Part shown: one piece after another, positions 53,005 through 62,089 of the stretch
Numbering within the stretch: position 1 is the stretch's first letter
Layout of the letters: each line of letters opens with the position of its first letter
Source: JAJPKK01 sp035311445
GTDB taxonomy: Bacteria > Pseudomonadota > Alphaproteobacteria > Rhizobiales > Xanthobacteraceae
DNA: 64,000 nt
Assembly: GCA_035311445.1 (NCBI GenBank)
Contig: DATGCX010000270.1
Span: 10,972 to 74,971 of the forward strand
Direction of reading: 5' to 3'
Position numbers and translations under genes: made by a program
Notes under the pieces: model-generated
Told to the model about the DNA's origin: nothing
What the model saw: the letters and a program-made list of their open reading frames with translations, nothing else
Database searches by the model: none

Positions 53005-55923
53005 TCACGACTTCTCGTTCGTGGCGAGCCCGATCACCACACCGCCCACCGTGCAAGGATTGGGCGCTTGTGCCAACAGACACAGCCGCGCATCGGTTTG
53101 CCAGCTGCCCGGCGCTTCGATCATGGGTTCGTCGTACTCACTCCAGGTCGTTCCGGCGGGCGTCGCTGCGCCAGCTTCATAGAGCGGCAGATTGTCGAGC
53201 GCGTCGAATCTCTGGCCGAAGGAAATGCCCTGGTAATTGGCGTCGTACAGCACCAGTCCGACATGATCGATGCGCTTGCGTTGCGTCAGGGCGGAGCCCA
53301 ATTGCGCTGCATAGGCCAGCTTTGCCGACATGAACGGCGCCACATAACCAAGACATGCGATGATGGTCAGCGCGGTCTGTCCATTGGGCAGCGTAATCGT
53401 GCCGTTCGTAACGACGATCGCACCGACATGGACCGGATCACCGGTGGAGCCGATATCGGCAAGCACCTCCGCCGGATATCCGTTGTATTGCGCGCCGACG
53501 TTGAGTGTTGCAGTCGCGGCTCCGGTGGTATTAGAGATGACGGCCCCGGCGAGGCCTGCCACGATATTGGAATGGGCCTGGCCGCCCGGCAGCGTCAGCA
53601 CGCCCAAGAGGTTCGTTGTGCCGGAGCCGATCGCCTGGCCGTCCGCCCACACTGAAACGAGTGTGTTCGGCAGATGCGACAGCGTGATGGTGGAGACCGG
53701 CGCACCCTGATAGACCACGTGGCAGTCGAGTTGCTGGTTGATGGCGCCGCCGACGCAGTTGGTGCGCGGAGCGAGCCGCTCGATGAATCGGCGCGTCACG
53801 CCGTTCACGGTACGCCGGATCACGAAATAGACGAGGTCTTCGAGCCCGTTCTGCGGCAGCACCGCGACGTTCTCGACGACGCCGAGCGTCTGCAGCCGCC
53901 ACCACGCCTCGACTTCGTCCTTCACGTCGTACAGGAGCGCTGCGCATTGCCCGTCGCCGCGCGGCAGCAGGATCATTTTGTCCGGCTGGGTCGTCTTGTC
54001 GATGTCGACGAAGCCTTGCGTTCCGATGTCGAGGTTGAGCCGCGTGAGATCGCGGTCGTCGTAGTCCATCTCCTGAGCGTTGAAGAACAGCTCGTAGACC
54101 CGGCGGCCGGACTGTTGCACGTAAATGCCGCGCTTGCCGGCCTTGATGGCGGGAAGGCGCTGAGCGCCCTGATCGGAGCAGTCGCGGATCACGATCTGGG
54201 TCGGAGTCACCGGCTGGTCGAAGTTCGATGACCGCGCCGACATGATCGATTGCTCGCGGCCGAGCATGAGCCGGGTCAGCGACAGGCCCCACGAGATGGT
54301 GTCAACTGGGCCGGAGCCCAACGTCACATTGATGGCGCCGCCGTCTCCGGTAGCCGTGCCGTCGAGGTTGATATCGGCGTAGTTGGTGAAGTCGTCGGAA
54401 GCGGACAGCCACGCCTGGTTGCCGCCGAACCAGCACAGTCGGCCCTCATGGAACGCGACGGAGGTCGGGAAACCACGGAATGTCGACCAGTCGCCCTCGA
54501 CCCAGTCCGTGGTTGCCTGCAACGAGGAGAAGGAGTCGAGCACCTGGGTGTTGACCGAGGTGGGCGAATTGTAGCCGGTGACGCGGAATATGCCGTATCC
54601 GCCGCCGCCGGCGTAAGTCGAGGTCACTGTGACATTACCGCTGGTGTAGTCGCCGCCCTTGAAGCCCACCCGCTCCCACGCGATGACGTTATCGAGGTCG
54701 GGCGTGCCCGTGTTGCCGCCAGTTGAGGACGAAAATGTCGGCGAGCCGTTCGCAGTCGCGCTCGATACGTCGATGAAGCCGGAGGCGGCGGAATCATAGC
54801 TGCGCTGGAATGTGAGTTTTCCGGTCCAGGCGCCTGACGTGGTCCAACTGTAGTTTCGGGTCGAGCCGACGCCGGTCACCCGAACCGCCGATGTGAAGGC
54901 GTTCTGCGCTCCCAGGATGGTCTGATTGAATTGCCCGTTGGAAAACACCCGGAACAGGCAGCCCACGTGCCCGGGCTGAAACCATGGTCGGTCCGACGTC
55001 AGTGTGGTGTTGCCGGAATAGGCACCGGGGGTGAAGTTTGCCTGGATTCCCGGCGAGGCCTGGAACGGTCCGTTATTGGAATAGAACAGCACCGTTGACC
55101 AGCTATGGGCAGCGCGCCGCTCGATCTTGTACTGCTGTTGTCCGTAGCAGCCGATGAAGATGATGTCGCCGGACTGATCGTAGCGGATGTTCGGCAAGTC
55201 CGCAGCACCCCACGGCGTCGGCAGCACCAGCGGCCCGGCGGGCTCGATCGCGCATGAGGTCAATGTCTTCGGCCACGCATCAGTGGCTTCGATCTGAATG
55301 CACAGGCTGGAACTGCCCGGCGTAAAGGTGAGGGAGTGCGTTCCGGTATCGAGCGTCGTCTGAGGGATGAGATCGGCGCCGCCAAGTGTCGAGCCGGCTC
55401 GAAACACAACAGGTCCTTGCGTGACGACGATGCGAATCGCGTGTTCGATGCCGAACGCTGACGGCGACACCGTGACGGTCTGCTGAATTTGCGCAAGTCC
55501 GCCGACCGGCGGACACAACAGCGTGCACACGCCGCCGCCCACCGTCGCAGTCGCCCCGGACGTCGTGTTGGCGGTCAACCAGCTGCCGAGGCCCAGAAAG
55601 AACGGATCGCCGATGGATGTCGCGACCGCGGCGCGGCTTACCAGCGCTTCATTGACCCAGACGCGCATCTTGTTGGCGGTCAGCTCGATCAGAGCGGTGT
55701 CGAGCTTCGAGAACACAAAACGCACGAGCTTGGCCGGCGCGTCACCCAGCACCTCGCCCACATAATAAAGCCCGGGCCGCAGCGACATCGGCCCGACCAC
55801 ATAAGGCAGCCAGTTGACCTGGCACGCAGCCGCCATGCGCAGCTTCGCCACGTCGACGCGAGCCAGCGCGATTTTGGAGACTTCGCCGGCATTCATCGCG
55901 TATAATAGTGGATTAGCCTTCAC
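53005..55923 (-). CDS. Podovirus tail tubular protein B-like (T7 gp12-like nozzle)
   Basis: Large virion protein of 972 residues. It opens MNAGEVSKIALARVDVAKLR, AACQVNWLPYVVGPMSLRPG and LYYVGEVLGDAPAKLVRFVF, the typical start of gp12-type nozzle proteins of T7-like phages, which build the distal tail tube. Later segments include VAFHEGRLCWFGG, SASDDFTNYAD, and VQQSGRRVYELFFNAQEMDY, also usual in this family. It is longer than T7 gp12 (about 790). It follows the gp11-like gene, separated by a plus-strand HNH gene. Confidence 0.8.
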   Translation of the reverse strand: MKANPLLYAMNAGEVSKIALARVDVAKLRMAAACQVNWLPYVVGPMSLRPGLYYVGEVLGDAPAKLVRFVFSKLDTALIELTANKMRVWVNEALVSRAAVATSIGDPFFLGLGSWLTANTTSGATATVGGGVCTLLCPPVGGLAQIQQTVTVSPSAFGIEHAIRIVVTQGPVVFRAGSTLGGADLIPQTTLDTGTHSLTFTPGSSSLCIQIEATDAWPKTLTSCAIEPAGPLVLPTPWGAADLPNIRYDQSGDIIFIGCYGQQQYKIERRAAHSWSTVLFYSNNGPFQASPGIQANFTPGAYSGNTTLTSDRPWFQPGHVGCLFRVFSNGQFNQTILGAQNAFTSAVRVTGVGSTRNYSWTTSGAWTGKLTFQRSYDSAASGFIDVSSATANGSPTFSSSTGGNTGTPDLDNVIAWERVGFKGGDYTSGNVTVTSTYAGGGGYGIFRVTGYNSPTSVNTQVLDSFSSLQATTDWVEGDWSTFRGFPTSVAFHEGRLCWFGGNQAWLSASDDFTNYADINLDGTATGDGGAINVTLGSGPVDTISWGLSLTRLMLGREQSIMSARSSNFDQPVTPTQIVIRDCSDQGAQRLPAIKAGKRGIYVQQSGRRVYELFFNAQEMDYDDRDLTRLNLDIGTQGFVDIDKTTQPDKMILLPRGDGQCAALLYDVKDEVEAWWRLQTLGVVENVAVLPQNGLEDLVYFVIRRTVNGVTRRFIERLAPRTNCVGGAINQQLDCHVVYQGAPVSTITLSHLPNTLVSVWADGQAIGSGTTNLLGVLTLPGGQAHSNIVAGLAGAVISNTTGAATATLNVGAQYNGYPAEVLADIGSTGDPVHVGAIVVTNGTITLPNGQTALTIIACLGYVAPFMSAKLAYAAQLGSALTQRKRIDHVGLVLYDANYQGISFGQRFDALDNLPLYEAGAATPAGTTWSEYDEPMIEAPGSWQTDARLCLLAQAPNPCTVGGVVIGLATNEKS

Positions 55924-55979
55924 GATGATTTTACCTTCATTTTCTTGAAACGCCCCCGTGTATGCTATACGGGCGCGGT

Positions 55980-56714
55980 ATGGGAAAGAAACTTATTGAC
56001 CTCGTTGGCGAGACCTTTGGACATCTCACGGTGATCAAGCGCGAAGGTTCACTTCGCAGCCACGCTACTTGGCTATGTCAATGCGATTGCGGAAATCTTT
56101 TTGTTGCACAGAGTGACAAACTAAGAACAGGACGGGCTGTTTCATGCGGTTGTCGCATTGGCGGTGCCACCCATGGCCACACAAGAGGACAACTCAAGGG
56201 AAAACAATCTTCTCCTACATTCAGGTCATGGAACGCGATGATTGGACGCTGCACATACCGCAGTGTTTTTGGGTTTGAGTACTATGAATGGAGAGGCATA
56301 AAAGTCTGCGACAGCTGGCGTTATGGAGAAAATGGGAAAAGCGGTTTTGAATGTTTTCTCGAGGACATGGGAGAACGTCCAAGCCTCGAATACTCGCTTG
56401 ATCGATACCCCAATAACGACGGTAATTATGAGCCTGGAAACTGTCGCTGGGCCACAAAGCGTCAGCAGGGAAATAACCGATCTGATAATCAGCTTTTTAA
56501 CTATCGCGGCCGTAAGTTTACTATAACGGAGCTGGCAAGAGAAACTGGCGTGCCAATACAAAGGTTAAGACATCGACTGTTGCGCGCGTCAAGTTCTTCG
56601 CTGTGGACCGTCGAAGAGGCGATCTCCACTCCAAAGGGCGCTCTCGGAACGAGGCCAGATCGCAGACATTCTCCTAATTTTGGGCGCAGCCGCCGCAATC
56701 TAAAGAAGAAGTGA
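55980..56714 (+). CDS. Free-standing HNH-type homing endonuclease-like protein
   Basis: Protein of 244 residues. N-terminal zinc-ribbon: LVGETFGHLTVIKREG, WLCQCDCGNLF, and AVSCGCRIGG. The nuclease-like middle is SPTFRSWNAMIGRCTYR, YYEWRGIKVCDSWRYG, FLEDMGERPSLEYSLDRYPN and NDGNYEPGNCRWATKRQQGN, the layout of phage group I-intron-type and free-standing HNH enzymes. The C-terminal TELARETGVPIQRLRHRL with WTVEEAIST is a DNA-binding NUMOD-like helix-turn-helix. It is AT-richer than its neighbours, on the opposite strand, and sits in the gap between the two tubular genes, all signs of horizontal arrival. ATG 55962 is an alternative start. Confidence 0.8.
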   Translation: MGKKLIDLVGETFGHLTVIKREGSLRSHATWLCQCDCGNLFVAQSDKLRTGRAVSCGCRIGGATHGHTRGQLKGKQSSPTFRSWNAMIGRCTYRSVFGFEYYEWRGIKVCDSWRYGENGKSGFECFLEDMGERPSLEYSLDRYPNNDGNYEPGNCRWATKRQQGNNRSDNQLFNYRGRKFTITELARETGVPIQRLRHRLLRASSSSLWTVEEAISTPKGALGTRPDRRHSPNFGRSRRNLKKK

Positions 56715-56869
56715 TTCACGACCGCGCACCGATATAAGCCCAATACCGACTGCCGCTCAGATTGAAGACGAGGTTTACTGAATCCGGCCAGCAATTGATA
56801 CCGTTGATTCGAAGTTCGCAGACTCGTTCCCGGCCGTCGCGAGCGAGTAGGGACGAGCGCCGGCGCGCA

Positions 56870-57538
56870 TCAATCGTTCCCCTGCGGCCCAGTCACGATC
56901 GAGCCGCCGGTTCCGCCGCCGAGCCACAGGCCTCCCGGCCCGAACGCGCCGCGGCGAGCGCGCGCCCAGAACGGCACTGGCGGCAGGCCGGGCGGCTCAT
57001 CCATCGCTTCCTCTGCCTTGGCGACCCGGCGAGCGCGCTCTTCTTCCCGCTGCAGGCCGGCCTTCAATTCCTTGTCGTTGGTGATGCGCAGGCACGCTTG
57101 CCTCGCGAGACGCAGCGAGACGTAATCGACGAAGTGCTCCGGCCAGCCGCCGATGTTCATCCCATAGGTGGGATCGTTGGAAACGTAGGACACGTAGATC
57201 GGCGTGAGGTTGGCATACCAGAACCCGGCTTCATCGCTGAATTGCAGCAGCGGCGGATCCATGTTGGGCGAAGCCGAGACCAGAATGGTTCTGACCCAGT
57301 CGATCGGGATGGAGAAGCAATAGTTGAATCCGAACTGCGGCGTAAGCGTCGAGCTGTTGTCGATGCGGGCAGTGCGTTTTGCGAATTTCCACAGGCCCTG
57401 CGACAGGCAGAAGCCGACCACGTCCGACCAATAGGAATCGAGCACACGGCGCGGCTCGCGCGGTTCGGATAAGCTCGCGAGCTGGCGCTCGCCGAGATGG
57501 CCGAGCGCCTCGTTGTAGATGAAGAGCTGCGTGGTCAT
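56870..57538 (-). CDS. Podovirus tail tubular protein A-like (T7 gp11-like adaptor)
   Basis: Protein of 222 residues with the family opening QLFIYNEALGHLGERQLASL and REPRRVLDSYWSDVVGFCLS, GLWKFAKRTARID, then FSIPIDWVRTILVSASPN and VDYVSLRLARQACLRITND. This is the gatekeeper/adaptor protein that joins portal to nozzle in T7-like tails (gp11, about 196 residues). The Gly/Pro-rich C-terminus is an extension. Upstream of the gp12-like gene on the same strand. Confidence 0.85.
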   Translation of the reverse strand: MTTQLFIYNEALGHLGERQLASLSEPREPRRVLDSYWSDVVGFCLSQGLWKFAKRTARIDNSSTLTPQFGFNYCFSIPIDWVRTILVSASPNMDPPLLQFSDEAGFWYANLTPIYVSYVSNDPTYGMNIGGWPEHFVDYVSLRLARQACLRITNDKELKAGLQREEERARRVAKAEEAMDEPPGLPPVPFWARARRGAFGPGGLWLGGGTGGSIVTGPQGND

Positions 57539-57662
57539 GGGGGCACCGGATGTCAGGGATCAGACGTCAGGGATCGGATGTTGGAGGCCACATGTCGGAG
57601 GTCGGAAGGACGGAGCTCCGACTCCGCCTTCCGGTCTCTGTCCTTTGGCATCCGTCCTCTGT

Positions 57663-58961
57663 TTAGAAGTCGGCACTCGCTTGCACGAAGCCGGCGCCAC
57701 CACCGCCCTGGAGCAGAGTGCCCTGGCCGGCGGTCGCGGTTGTGGTGCCGGTCACGCTGATGTAGTTCGGCGTGTGGGTGGTGCCGGCCGCAAAGCCGGC
57801 CACTGCGGTCGCGACGCCCGCGATGTTGAACTTGAAGGACCCTGCCGACACTGTGACGGTCGGCGCGGCGCGCATTTGCACGGGCAGCGGAATGAAGATG
57901 ATTTCGGCATTGGTTCCGGCGACCATCCCGGCGCCTACCACCACACCGGACGCCGGTTCTGGAATGTTGAAGAAGTAGCGCTGGGCGATTGCCAGCTCCA
58001 GTTCGACGTCGCGGTGCTCGAACGGCGTTGCCTGCGCACCAATCTCGAGCTGCACGCCCATGATCTGCACGACGTCGGCCGCGCCAGCGGTGCCGACCGG
58101 GGTGGCGTTGAACAGCACGCCGAGCTCGGTGCAGCCGGCGGGGACCGGCGCCGTGAATGCATAGCGCGTCCATGTGGTGGTGATCGGCTGCGCGATGTTC
58201 GCCGCCGCGGCCGCGATGCCCTGCGCTGGGGTCAGCGTGAGCGAGGAAAAGCCCGTCCACGTTCCCGCCACAGCGCTCGCAGCGCTCTGGTTCGTCCCTG
58301 TCCCGCTGACAAGCTGCACGTTGAGGCTTCCGGACGCCGGCGACCAGTTGGCCCCGGCCTGTGCCCAGAACGACAGCGTCACCGTCTGCCCCTGTGCACG
58401 GATCGCGTCCAGCGTCTCCACGATCTGGCCGAGCGTGATGACCGCGGTGTTGGAATTGGCGGCAGCGCGGCCGAACTGGAGGGCTTGGCTGAACCCGGGC
58501 ACGGCCGTGACACCGGTGATCTGGGAAACCGAGATCGATGACGCGGCGCCGCCGACCGCAAAGAAACGATCCGCCGTGTAGGTAAGCGTGCTCGCAATGC
58601 CCGTGAAGCCCGTGCCGCGCTGCCATGGATTGGTGGTGAAGTCGCCGCCATCGATGATGTTGCGCGGAAAAGCCAGCTGCGAGCCGCCGACGCCGGCCGG
58701 GGCCGCGAGGGTGGCGGTGCCGGGTACGCTCATGGTGCCGGCCGTCAGGCTTTGGACCTGCAGGATATAGCCCTGCGGGTTCGTCTGATTCACCACGATG
58801 ACGAAATCCCCAAGGCTCATGCCTTTGAAGGTCGCGTCCGTGATGTAGCCTGCGGCCGTCACCTGGGCCAGCGTGTCGGTCGTGGTGTATTCCCACAGCT
58901 TCCACGCGCCTTCGACCGGGCCGCCCGCGATATAGGTAAGAGTGCCGGTGGTATATGCCAT
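57663..58961 (-). CDS. Prophage appendage or fibre protein with lectin-like domain
   Basis: Protein of 432 residues. The N-terminus MAYTTGTLTYIAGGPVEGAW looks like a virion-attachment domain. The middle, NIIDGGDFTTNPWQRGTG, TVTLSFWAQAG and QLEIGAQATPFEHRDVELEL with AIAQRYFFN, follows the pattern of jelly-roll, sugar-binding domains at phage fibre ends. It lies between capsid and gp11-like genes, an unusual place for a fibre, so a head-decoration role is also possible. A longer overlapping frame in another phase (57553-58995) is rejected. Confidence 0.6.
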   Translation of the reverse strand: MAYTTGTLTYIAGGPVEGAWKLWEYTTTDTLAQVTAAGYITDATFKGMSLGDFVIVVNQTNPQGYILQVQSLTAGTMSVPGTATLAAPAGVGGSQLAFPRNIIDGGDFTTNPWQRGTGFTGIASTLTYTADRFFAVGGAASSISVSQITGVTAVPGFSQALQFGRAAANSNTAVITLGQIVETLDAIRAQGQTVTLSFWAQAGANWSPASGSLNVQLVSGTGTNQSAASAVAGTWTGFSSLTLTPAQGIAAAAANIAQPITTTWTRYAFTAPVPAGCTELGVLFNATPVGTAGAADVVQIMGVQLEIGAQATPFEHRDVELELAIAQRYFFNIPEPASGVVVGAGMVAGTNAEIIFIPLPVQMRAAPTVTVSAGSFKFNIAGVATAVAGFAAGTTHTPNYISVTGTTTATAGQGTLLQGGGGAGFVQASADF

Positions 58962-58980
58962 TGCGAAAATCCTTCGGATT

Positions 58981-59089
58981 CTCAGGCATCAGCAACCAGG
59001 CGTCAGGAATCAGGCATCGGGAGTCAGGAAAGCGACTGTGCTTCCTGACCCCGCTTTCCTGATTACTGATTCCCGATCACAGATTCCTG
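58981..59089. repeat. TCAGGCATCAGG-type imperfect inverted repeat
   Basis: Short words such as TCAGGAATCAGG and GGAGTCAGGAAAGCG on the left pair with CGCTTTCCTGATTACTGATTC on the right. Similar words occur at 45318-45385 and 57549-57580, again between prophage genes. Confidence 0.5.
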
Positions 59090-59923
59090 TTATGTGTATT
59101 TCGAGCCGTCGTGATTAACGACCACGACGCCGGAGTTCTGCAGTAGTGCCGAACCCATAAAGATCGAGGAGCGCGCCCAGTAGTAGGCGTTCTCTTCGTT
59201 GTAGCCGGCGCGCACATCCATCTCGCCCGTGTTCACCGCGTGGCCGACGGCGGAGCGGTGGAACGCAAAACACTGCTCATTGGCGGTGCCCACATTCGGA
59301 AGGTGCGGATGGAAGATCCAGTTGAAGCCGGCCCAGCGCCGGAAACGGCGTGCCGGCCCGACCAAAGGCTTGATCTCGACATATTCGGCCTTCTGGAATT
59401 CAGGGATCTGCATGAGGTAGGCCCGCATGGCGGGCGAACCGACGAAGAACATGTTGTCTTCTTCGGTGGTGTCGACGTCCTGCAGATCGAGGTGCGCCAG
59501 CCCACGCGTCGCCAGCGCAAGGGTCATCACCTGCGCCGAGCCCAGATTGCTAGTCGCACCGGACAGCACGCCCAGGATGTCCTGGTCGATCTTCCGGTTC
59601 AGCACCTTGACCGTCGAGGCCTGCATGATGCGACGGCCGTCGCCTTGAGAGGCGAAGATATTGAATTCGGTACGCTGGGGCTTGTCGTGCCACTCGACAA
59701 GTGTCGTGGGCACTTGGGTGAGACTGTCGACGCGCGGCGGAATATTGCCGTTGAGACCGCGCGTGACTGCGGTAGCACCGCCGGAACCGGCCACCAGGAA
59801 CATCGCCTGGTTGCCTTTGATCACCGCTTCAGTCGTGCAGACGTTACGCAGCCATGACTGGCCTTGCTCGAACTGAGCGATGAACTCCTGACGGTACTGT
59901 ATCTGAAACGCCGAGTCGGCCAT
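59090..59923 (-). CDS. Prophage major capsid protein
   Basis: Protein of 277 residues in the expected place between scaffold and tail genes. Features fit an HK97-fold coat protein of the T7/P22-like phage-capsid groups: helical N-arm (AFQIQYRQEFIAQFEQGQSW), GSGGATAVTRGLNGNIPPRV, a spine helix (MQASTVKVLNRKIDQDILGV), TTEEDNMFFVGSPAMRAYLM and the C-terminal NEENAYYWARSSIFMGSALL. It is shorter than T7 gp10A (345). The family assignment rests on gene order plus these segments. Confidence 0.75.
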   Translation of the reverse strand: MADSAFQIQYRQEFIAQFEQGQSWLRNVCTTEAVIKGNQAMFLVAGSGGATAVTRGLNGNIPPRVDSLTQVPTTLVEWHDKPQRTEFNIFASQGDGRRIMQASTVKVLNRKIDQDILGVLSGATSNLGSAQVMTLALATRGLAHLDLQDVDTTEEDNMFFVGSPAMRAYLMQIPEFQKAEYVEIKPLVGPARRFRRWAGFNWIFHPHLPNVGTANEQCFAFHRSAVGHAVNTGEMDVRAGYNEENAYYWARSSIFMGSALLQNSGVVVVNHDGSKYT

Positions 59924-60416
59924 TGATCCAGTCCTTCATGATCATCGTTGAGATGCCTCCGTTCCGGTTGTCTGCGGGCGCATGATCGGGGTTGGCCGAG
60001 TTCAGGAGATTGAAATCAATCGACAGTCAGAGGTGCGGCGACGCGGGACCGATTGTCGTCTGATCTTCGATTCCTGAAAGCCGGCGCCGTCACCTGCCCC
60101 GCAGGGCTTTCCGTCGGCGGGTGAGATTGCAAGCCGTTCGGGGCCGCCGCGGGCGGATTGGAGCGAGGTTGGAGAACCTTGCTCCGCGGAACCGGGCGCC
60201 GATGGGATGTCCGATCGTCTCGCGAAATGGGGTGATCGAGTCGCCACGATCGAGATTGAGCATGGCGGCGATACAAGTCCGGAAACCGCACATCCGGCCG
60301 TCGTACGCCGCTGCGGGCGTAGTGGCAGTGGTAGTGAATCCCGGAGTAAGCGTCATCAGGTTGCTTGATCGGCGGAAATGCTATGCTGCCCCATTCAAGT
60401 TCGGGGCGCCGCAATC
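59924..60416. other. Spacer between capsid and HTH genes
   Basis: No assignable gene. A minus frame at 60090-60356 (start MTLTPGFTTTATTPAAAYDG) is open for 88 codons but has no ribosome site and no family. The last 40 bases are the leader of the plus-strand HTH gene. Confidence 0.4.
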
Positions 60417-60821
60417 ATGGACACGCCAAGACTGACGCTGAGAGTGGATTTGGGCAGCGGCCGCGCCTTGGGGCCGGGCAAGGTCCGCCTGCTCGAAGCC
60501 ATCGAGAAAACCGGATCAATCTCACAGGCTGGCCGGATCCTCGGCATGTCCTACCGGCGCGCCTGGCTTCTGGTCGACGATATGAACAATTGCTTCCGCG
60601 ATGCGGTGATCGCCGCGCAGCCGGGTGGCGTCCATGGCGGCGGCGCGACACTGACGCCGTTTGGGCAGAAGCTGGTCGAACGCTACCGTGCCATCGAGGC
60701 TGACGCCCTGGTCGCGACCCGCAAGCATCTTCATGGTCTCGGCGCCGCGCTGAAAGCTCCAAGATCGCAGCGCGCCGCGGCCTCGCTCAAGCGTTCGGTG
60801 CGCGCGCCGTCGACGAGGTGA
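60417..60821 (+). CDS. ModE-like winged helix-turn-helix protein without molybdate-binding domain
   Basis: DNA-binding protein of 134 residues. It shows the LysR/ModE-type N-terminal helix-turn-helix: VRLLEAIEKTGSISQAGRIL, GMSYRRAWLLVDDMNNCF, AQPGGVHGGGATLTPFGQKL and VERYRAIEADAL. The mop (molybdate-sensing) domains of full ModE are missing, as in short ModE-like regulators. It stands on the plus strand between prophage scaffold and capsid genes, where phages normally have nothing, so it looks like cargo. ATG 60417 is chosen over 60378. Confidence 0.8.
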   Translation: MDTPRLTLRVDLGSGRALGPGKVRLLEAIEKTGSISQAGRILGMSYRRAWLLVDDMNNCFRDAVIAAQPGGVHGGGATLTPFGQKLVERYRAIEADALVATRKHLHGLGAALKAPRSQRAAASLKRSVRAPSTR

Positions 60822-60835
60822 GCTGTCGGCCGGTA

Positions 60836-61927
60836 TTATCCCGCTCGGCCAACCCGCGCTTGCTCGCGTCTGGCGAGCAAGCCGCGATATTCCTGTTGCA
60901 TGCGCGCGCCGGAATTGCCTGTCCAATAGCTTTTCCACAAGTCGGAACCGTGCGGCGCGCGCATGTATTTGCTTTCGATCTCGGCAATGCGGCTCTCCAC
61001 ATTGGACAGGCCGCCGCCTGAGGTGTTCGGAAGCATGGCGCCGCTCGGATTGAGAGATTTTGCCACCTCCAAAATGGCCTTGTTGAACGTCGGATGATTA
61101 GCAAGCACGCGCCCGTCAGACAGTCTGGCGGTCAGCAGTGCATCCTTGAAATCTTCCGGGAAGCTCTGGTCAAAGAACTGCGCGACAGTATTGCGGTTGG
61201 TCTCATAATCATGGCCCCATTCGCGCATGAGGTCCTTCGACCCCTCGTGCTTGAAGGCCGCGTCGGCGTGGTCACGTTGGGCAGCCAGCCGGTCCTGCAT
61301 GTCGAAGTACCAGCCGACTGCCTGGTTGTATTGAGTGGCCGTCCATCGGCCCTTGAGGGCCTGGTCAGCAAACGAAGCGAGCAGCGCCCGCTCGGCTTCT
61401 CCCGTCACGGTGCCATCGCCAAGCTGCAATCCATCCACATAGGCAGCAGCATTTGTTGGCAACCCATGCTCGGCGCGCCAGGCCGCAAGCTGCGCCGGTG
61501 TCGCATCATCAGCGGGCGGTTTCGTCGACCGCAGGTCGCCCGAGGAGAGCCTTGCGGTCAGCTCCTTGTAGGCTTTGGCAAGCGCCACCGGGCTTTCGAA
61601 TCGATCGAGCGTTTTGCGAAACGCCTTGTCGCCGCCAGCCAAGTCTTCTCGCCAGGATTCCGGAAAGGCTTTCGCAGCTGGCTCAGGAGCGGGCGTCACA
61701 TTTCTTGGCGGCGGCGAAGTGTTTTTTGCTCGCGGCTGAGCCGCGTTCGTCGCATCCATCCGCGTGCCGCTCGGCATGCCGCGCCCGGCGCCAGCCGCAG
61801 GAACGTCCCGTGGTACGTCGTTCCGAACCTCGGGAGGGCCGGAGCCAATGCCCTCGCCGCCTGCGACTGCGCCGTCCTCGGACGCTATTGCAAAGTGCGG
61901 CGTGGGCGCGAAACGATTATCCCGCAT
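60836..61927 (-). CDS. Prophage scaffolding (capsid assembly) protein
   Basis: Protein of 363 residues. A Pro/Ala-rich disordered N-terminus is followed by long helices rich in charged residues (FPESWREDLAGGDKAFRKTL, PVALAKAYKELTARLSSGDL, QRDHADAAFKHEGSKDLMRE, FKDALLTARLSDGRVLANHP) and a basic C-terminus (QQEYRGLLARREQARVG), the usual build of T7-like scaffold proteins that guide capsid assembly. It precedes the capsid gene in the reading direction, apart from the inserted HTH gene. Confidence 0.75.
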   Translation of the reverse strand: MRDNRFAPTPHFAIASEDGAVAGGEGIGSGPPEVRNDVPRDVPAAGAGRGMPSGTRMDATNAAQPRAKNTSPPPRNVTPAPEPAAKAFPESWREDLAGGDKAFRKTLDRFESPVALAKAYKELTARLSSGDLRSTKPPADDATPAQLAAWRAEHGLPTNAAAYVDGLQLGDGTVTGEAERALLASFADQALKGRWTATQYNQAVGWYFDMQDRLAAQRDHADAAFKHEGSKDLMREWGHDYETNRNTVAQFFDQSFPEDFKDALLTARLSDGRVLANHPTFNKAILEVAKSLNPSGAMLPNTSGGGLSNVESRIAEIESKYMRAPHGSDLWKSYWTGNSGARMQQEYRGLLARREQARVGRAG

Positions 61928-61990
61928 GGGTCACCTCGTCGATGGCATCCTGGTCGCGCCCAAATCCGTGGCGCGACCGGTGTGAAGCCC

Positions 61991-62082
61991 GGTAGGGCGG
62001 GTTAGTCGAAGACGTAGCCCACCGCGGTGTAGCCTATCGCGCCGAAGGCGGATTAGGCGGCGCTCATCCGTCCTACGGCTAC
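61991..62082. repeat. GTAGGGCGGGTTAG-type REP palindrome
   Basis: GGTAGGGCGGGTTAGTCGAA and CGGATTAGGCGGCGCTCATC, closing with CCGTCCTACGGCTAC, form the familiar GTAGGGCGGATTAG host palindrome. It lies between two prophage genes. Confidence 0.65.
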
Positions 62083-62089
62083 CAGCGCT

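Noticed and set aside
57519..58541. 340-residue plus frame
   Set aside because: Antisense shadow of the appendage gene.
57553..58995. 480-residue minus frame overlapping the appendage protein
   Set aside because: Longer than the chosen frame but Arg/His-rich and without phage motifs. The 432-residue frame has fibre-type motifs and a natural start.
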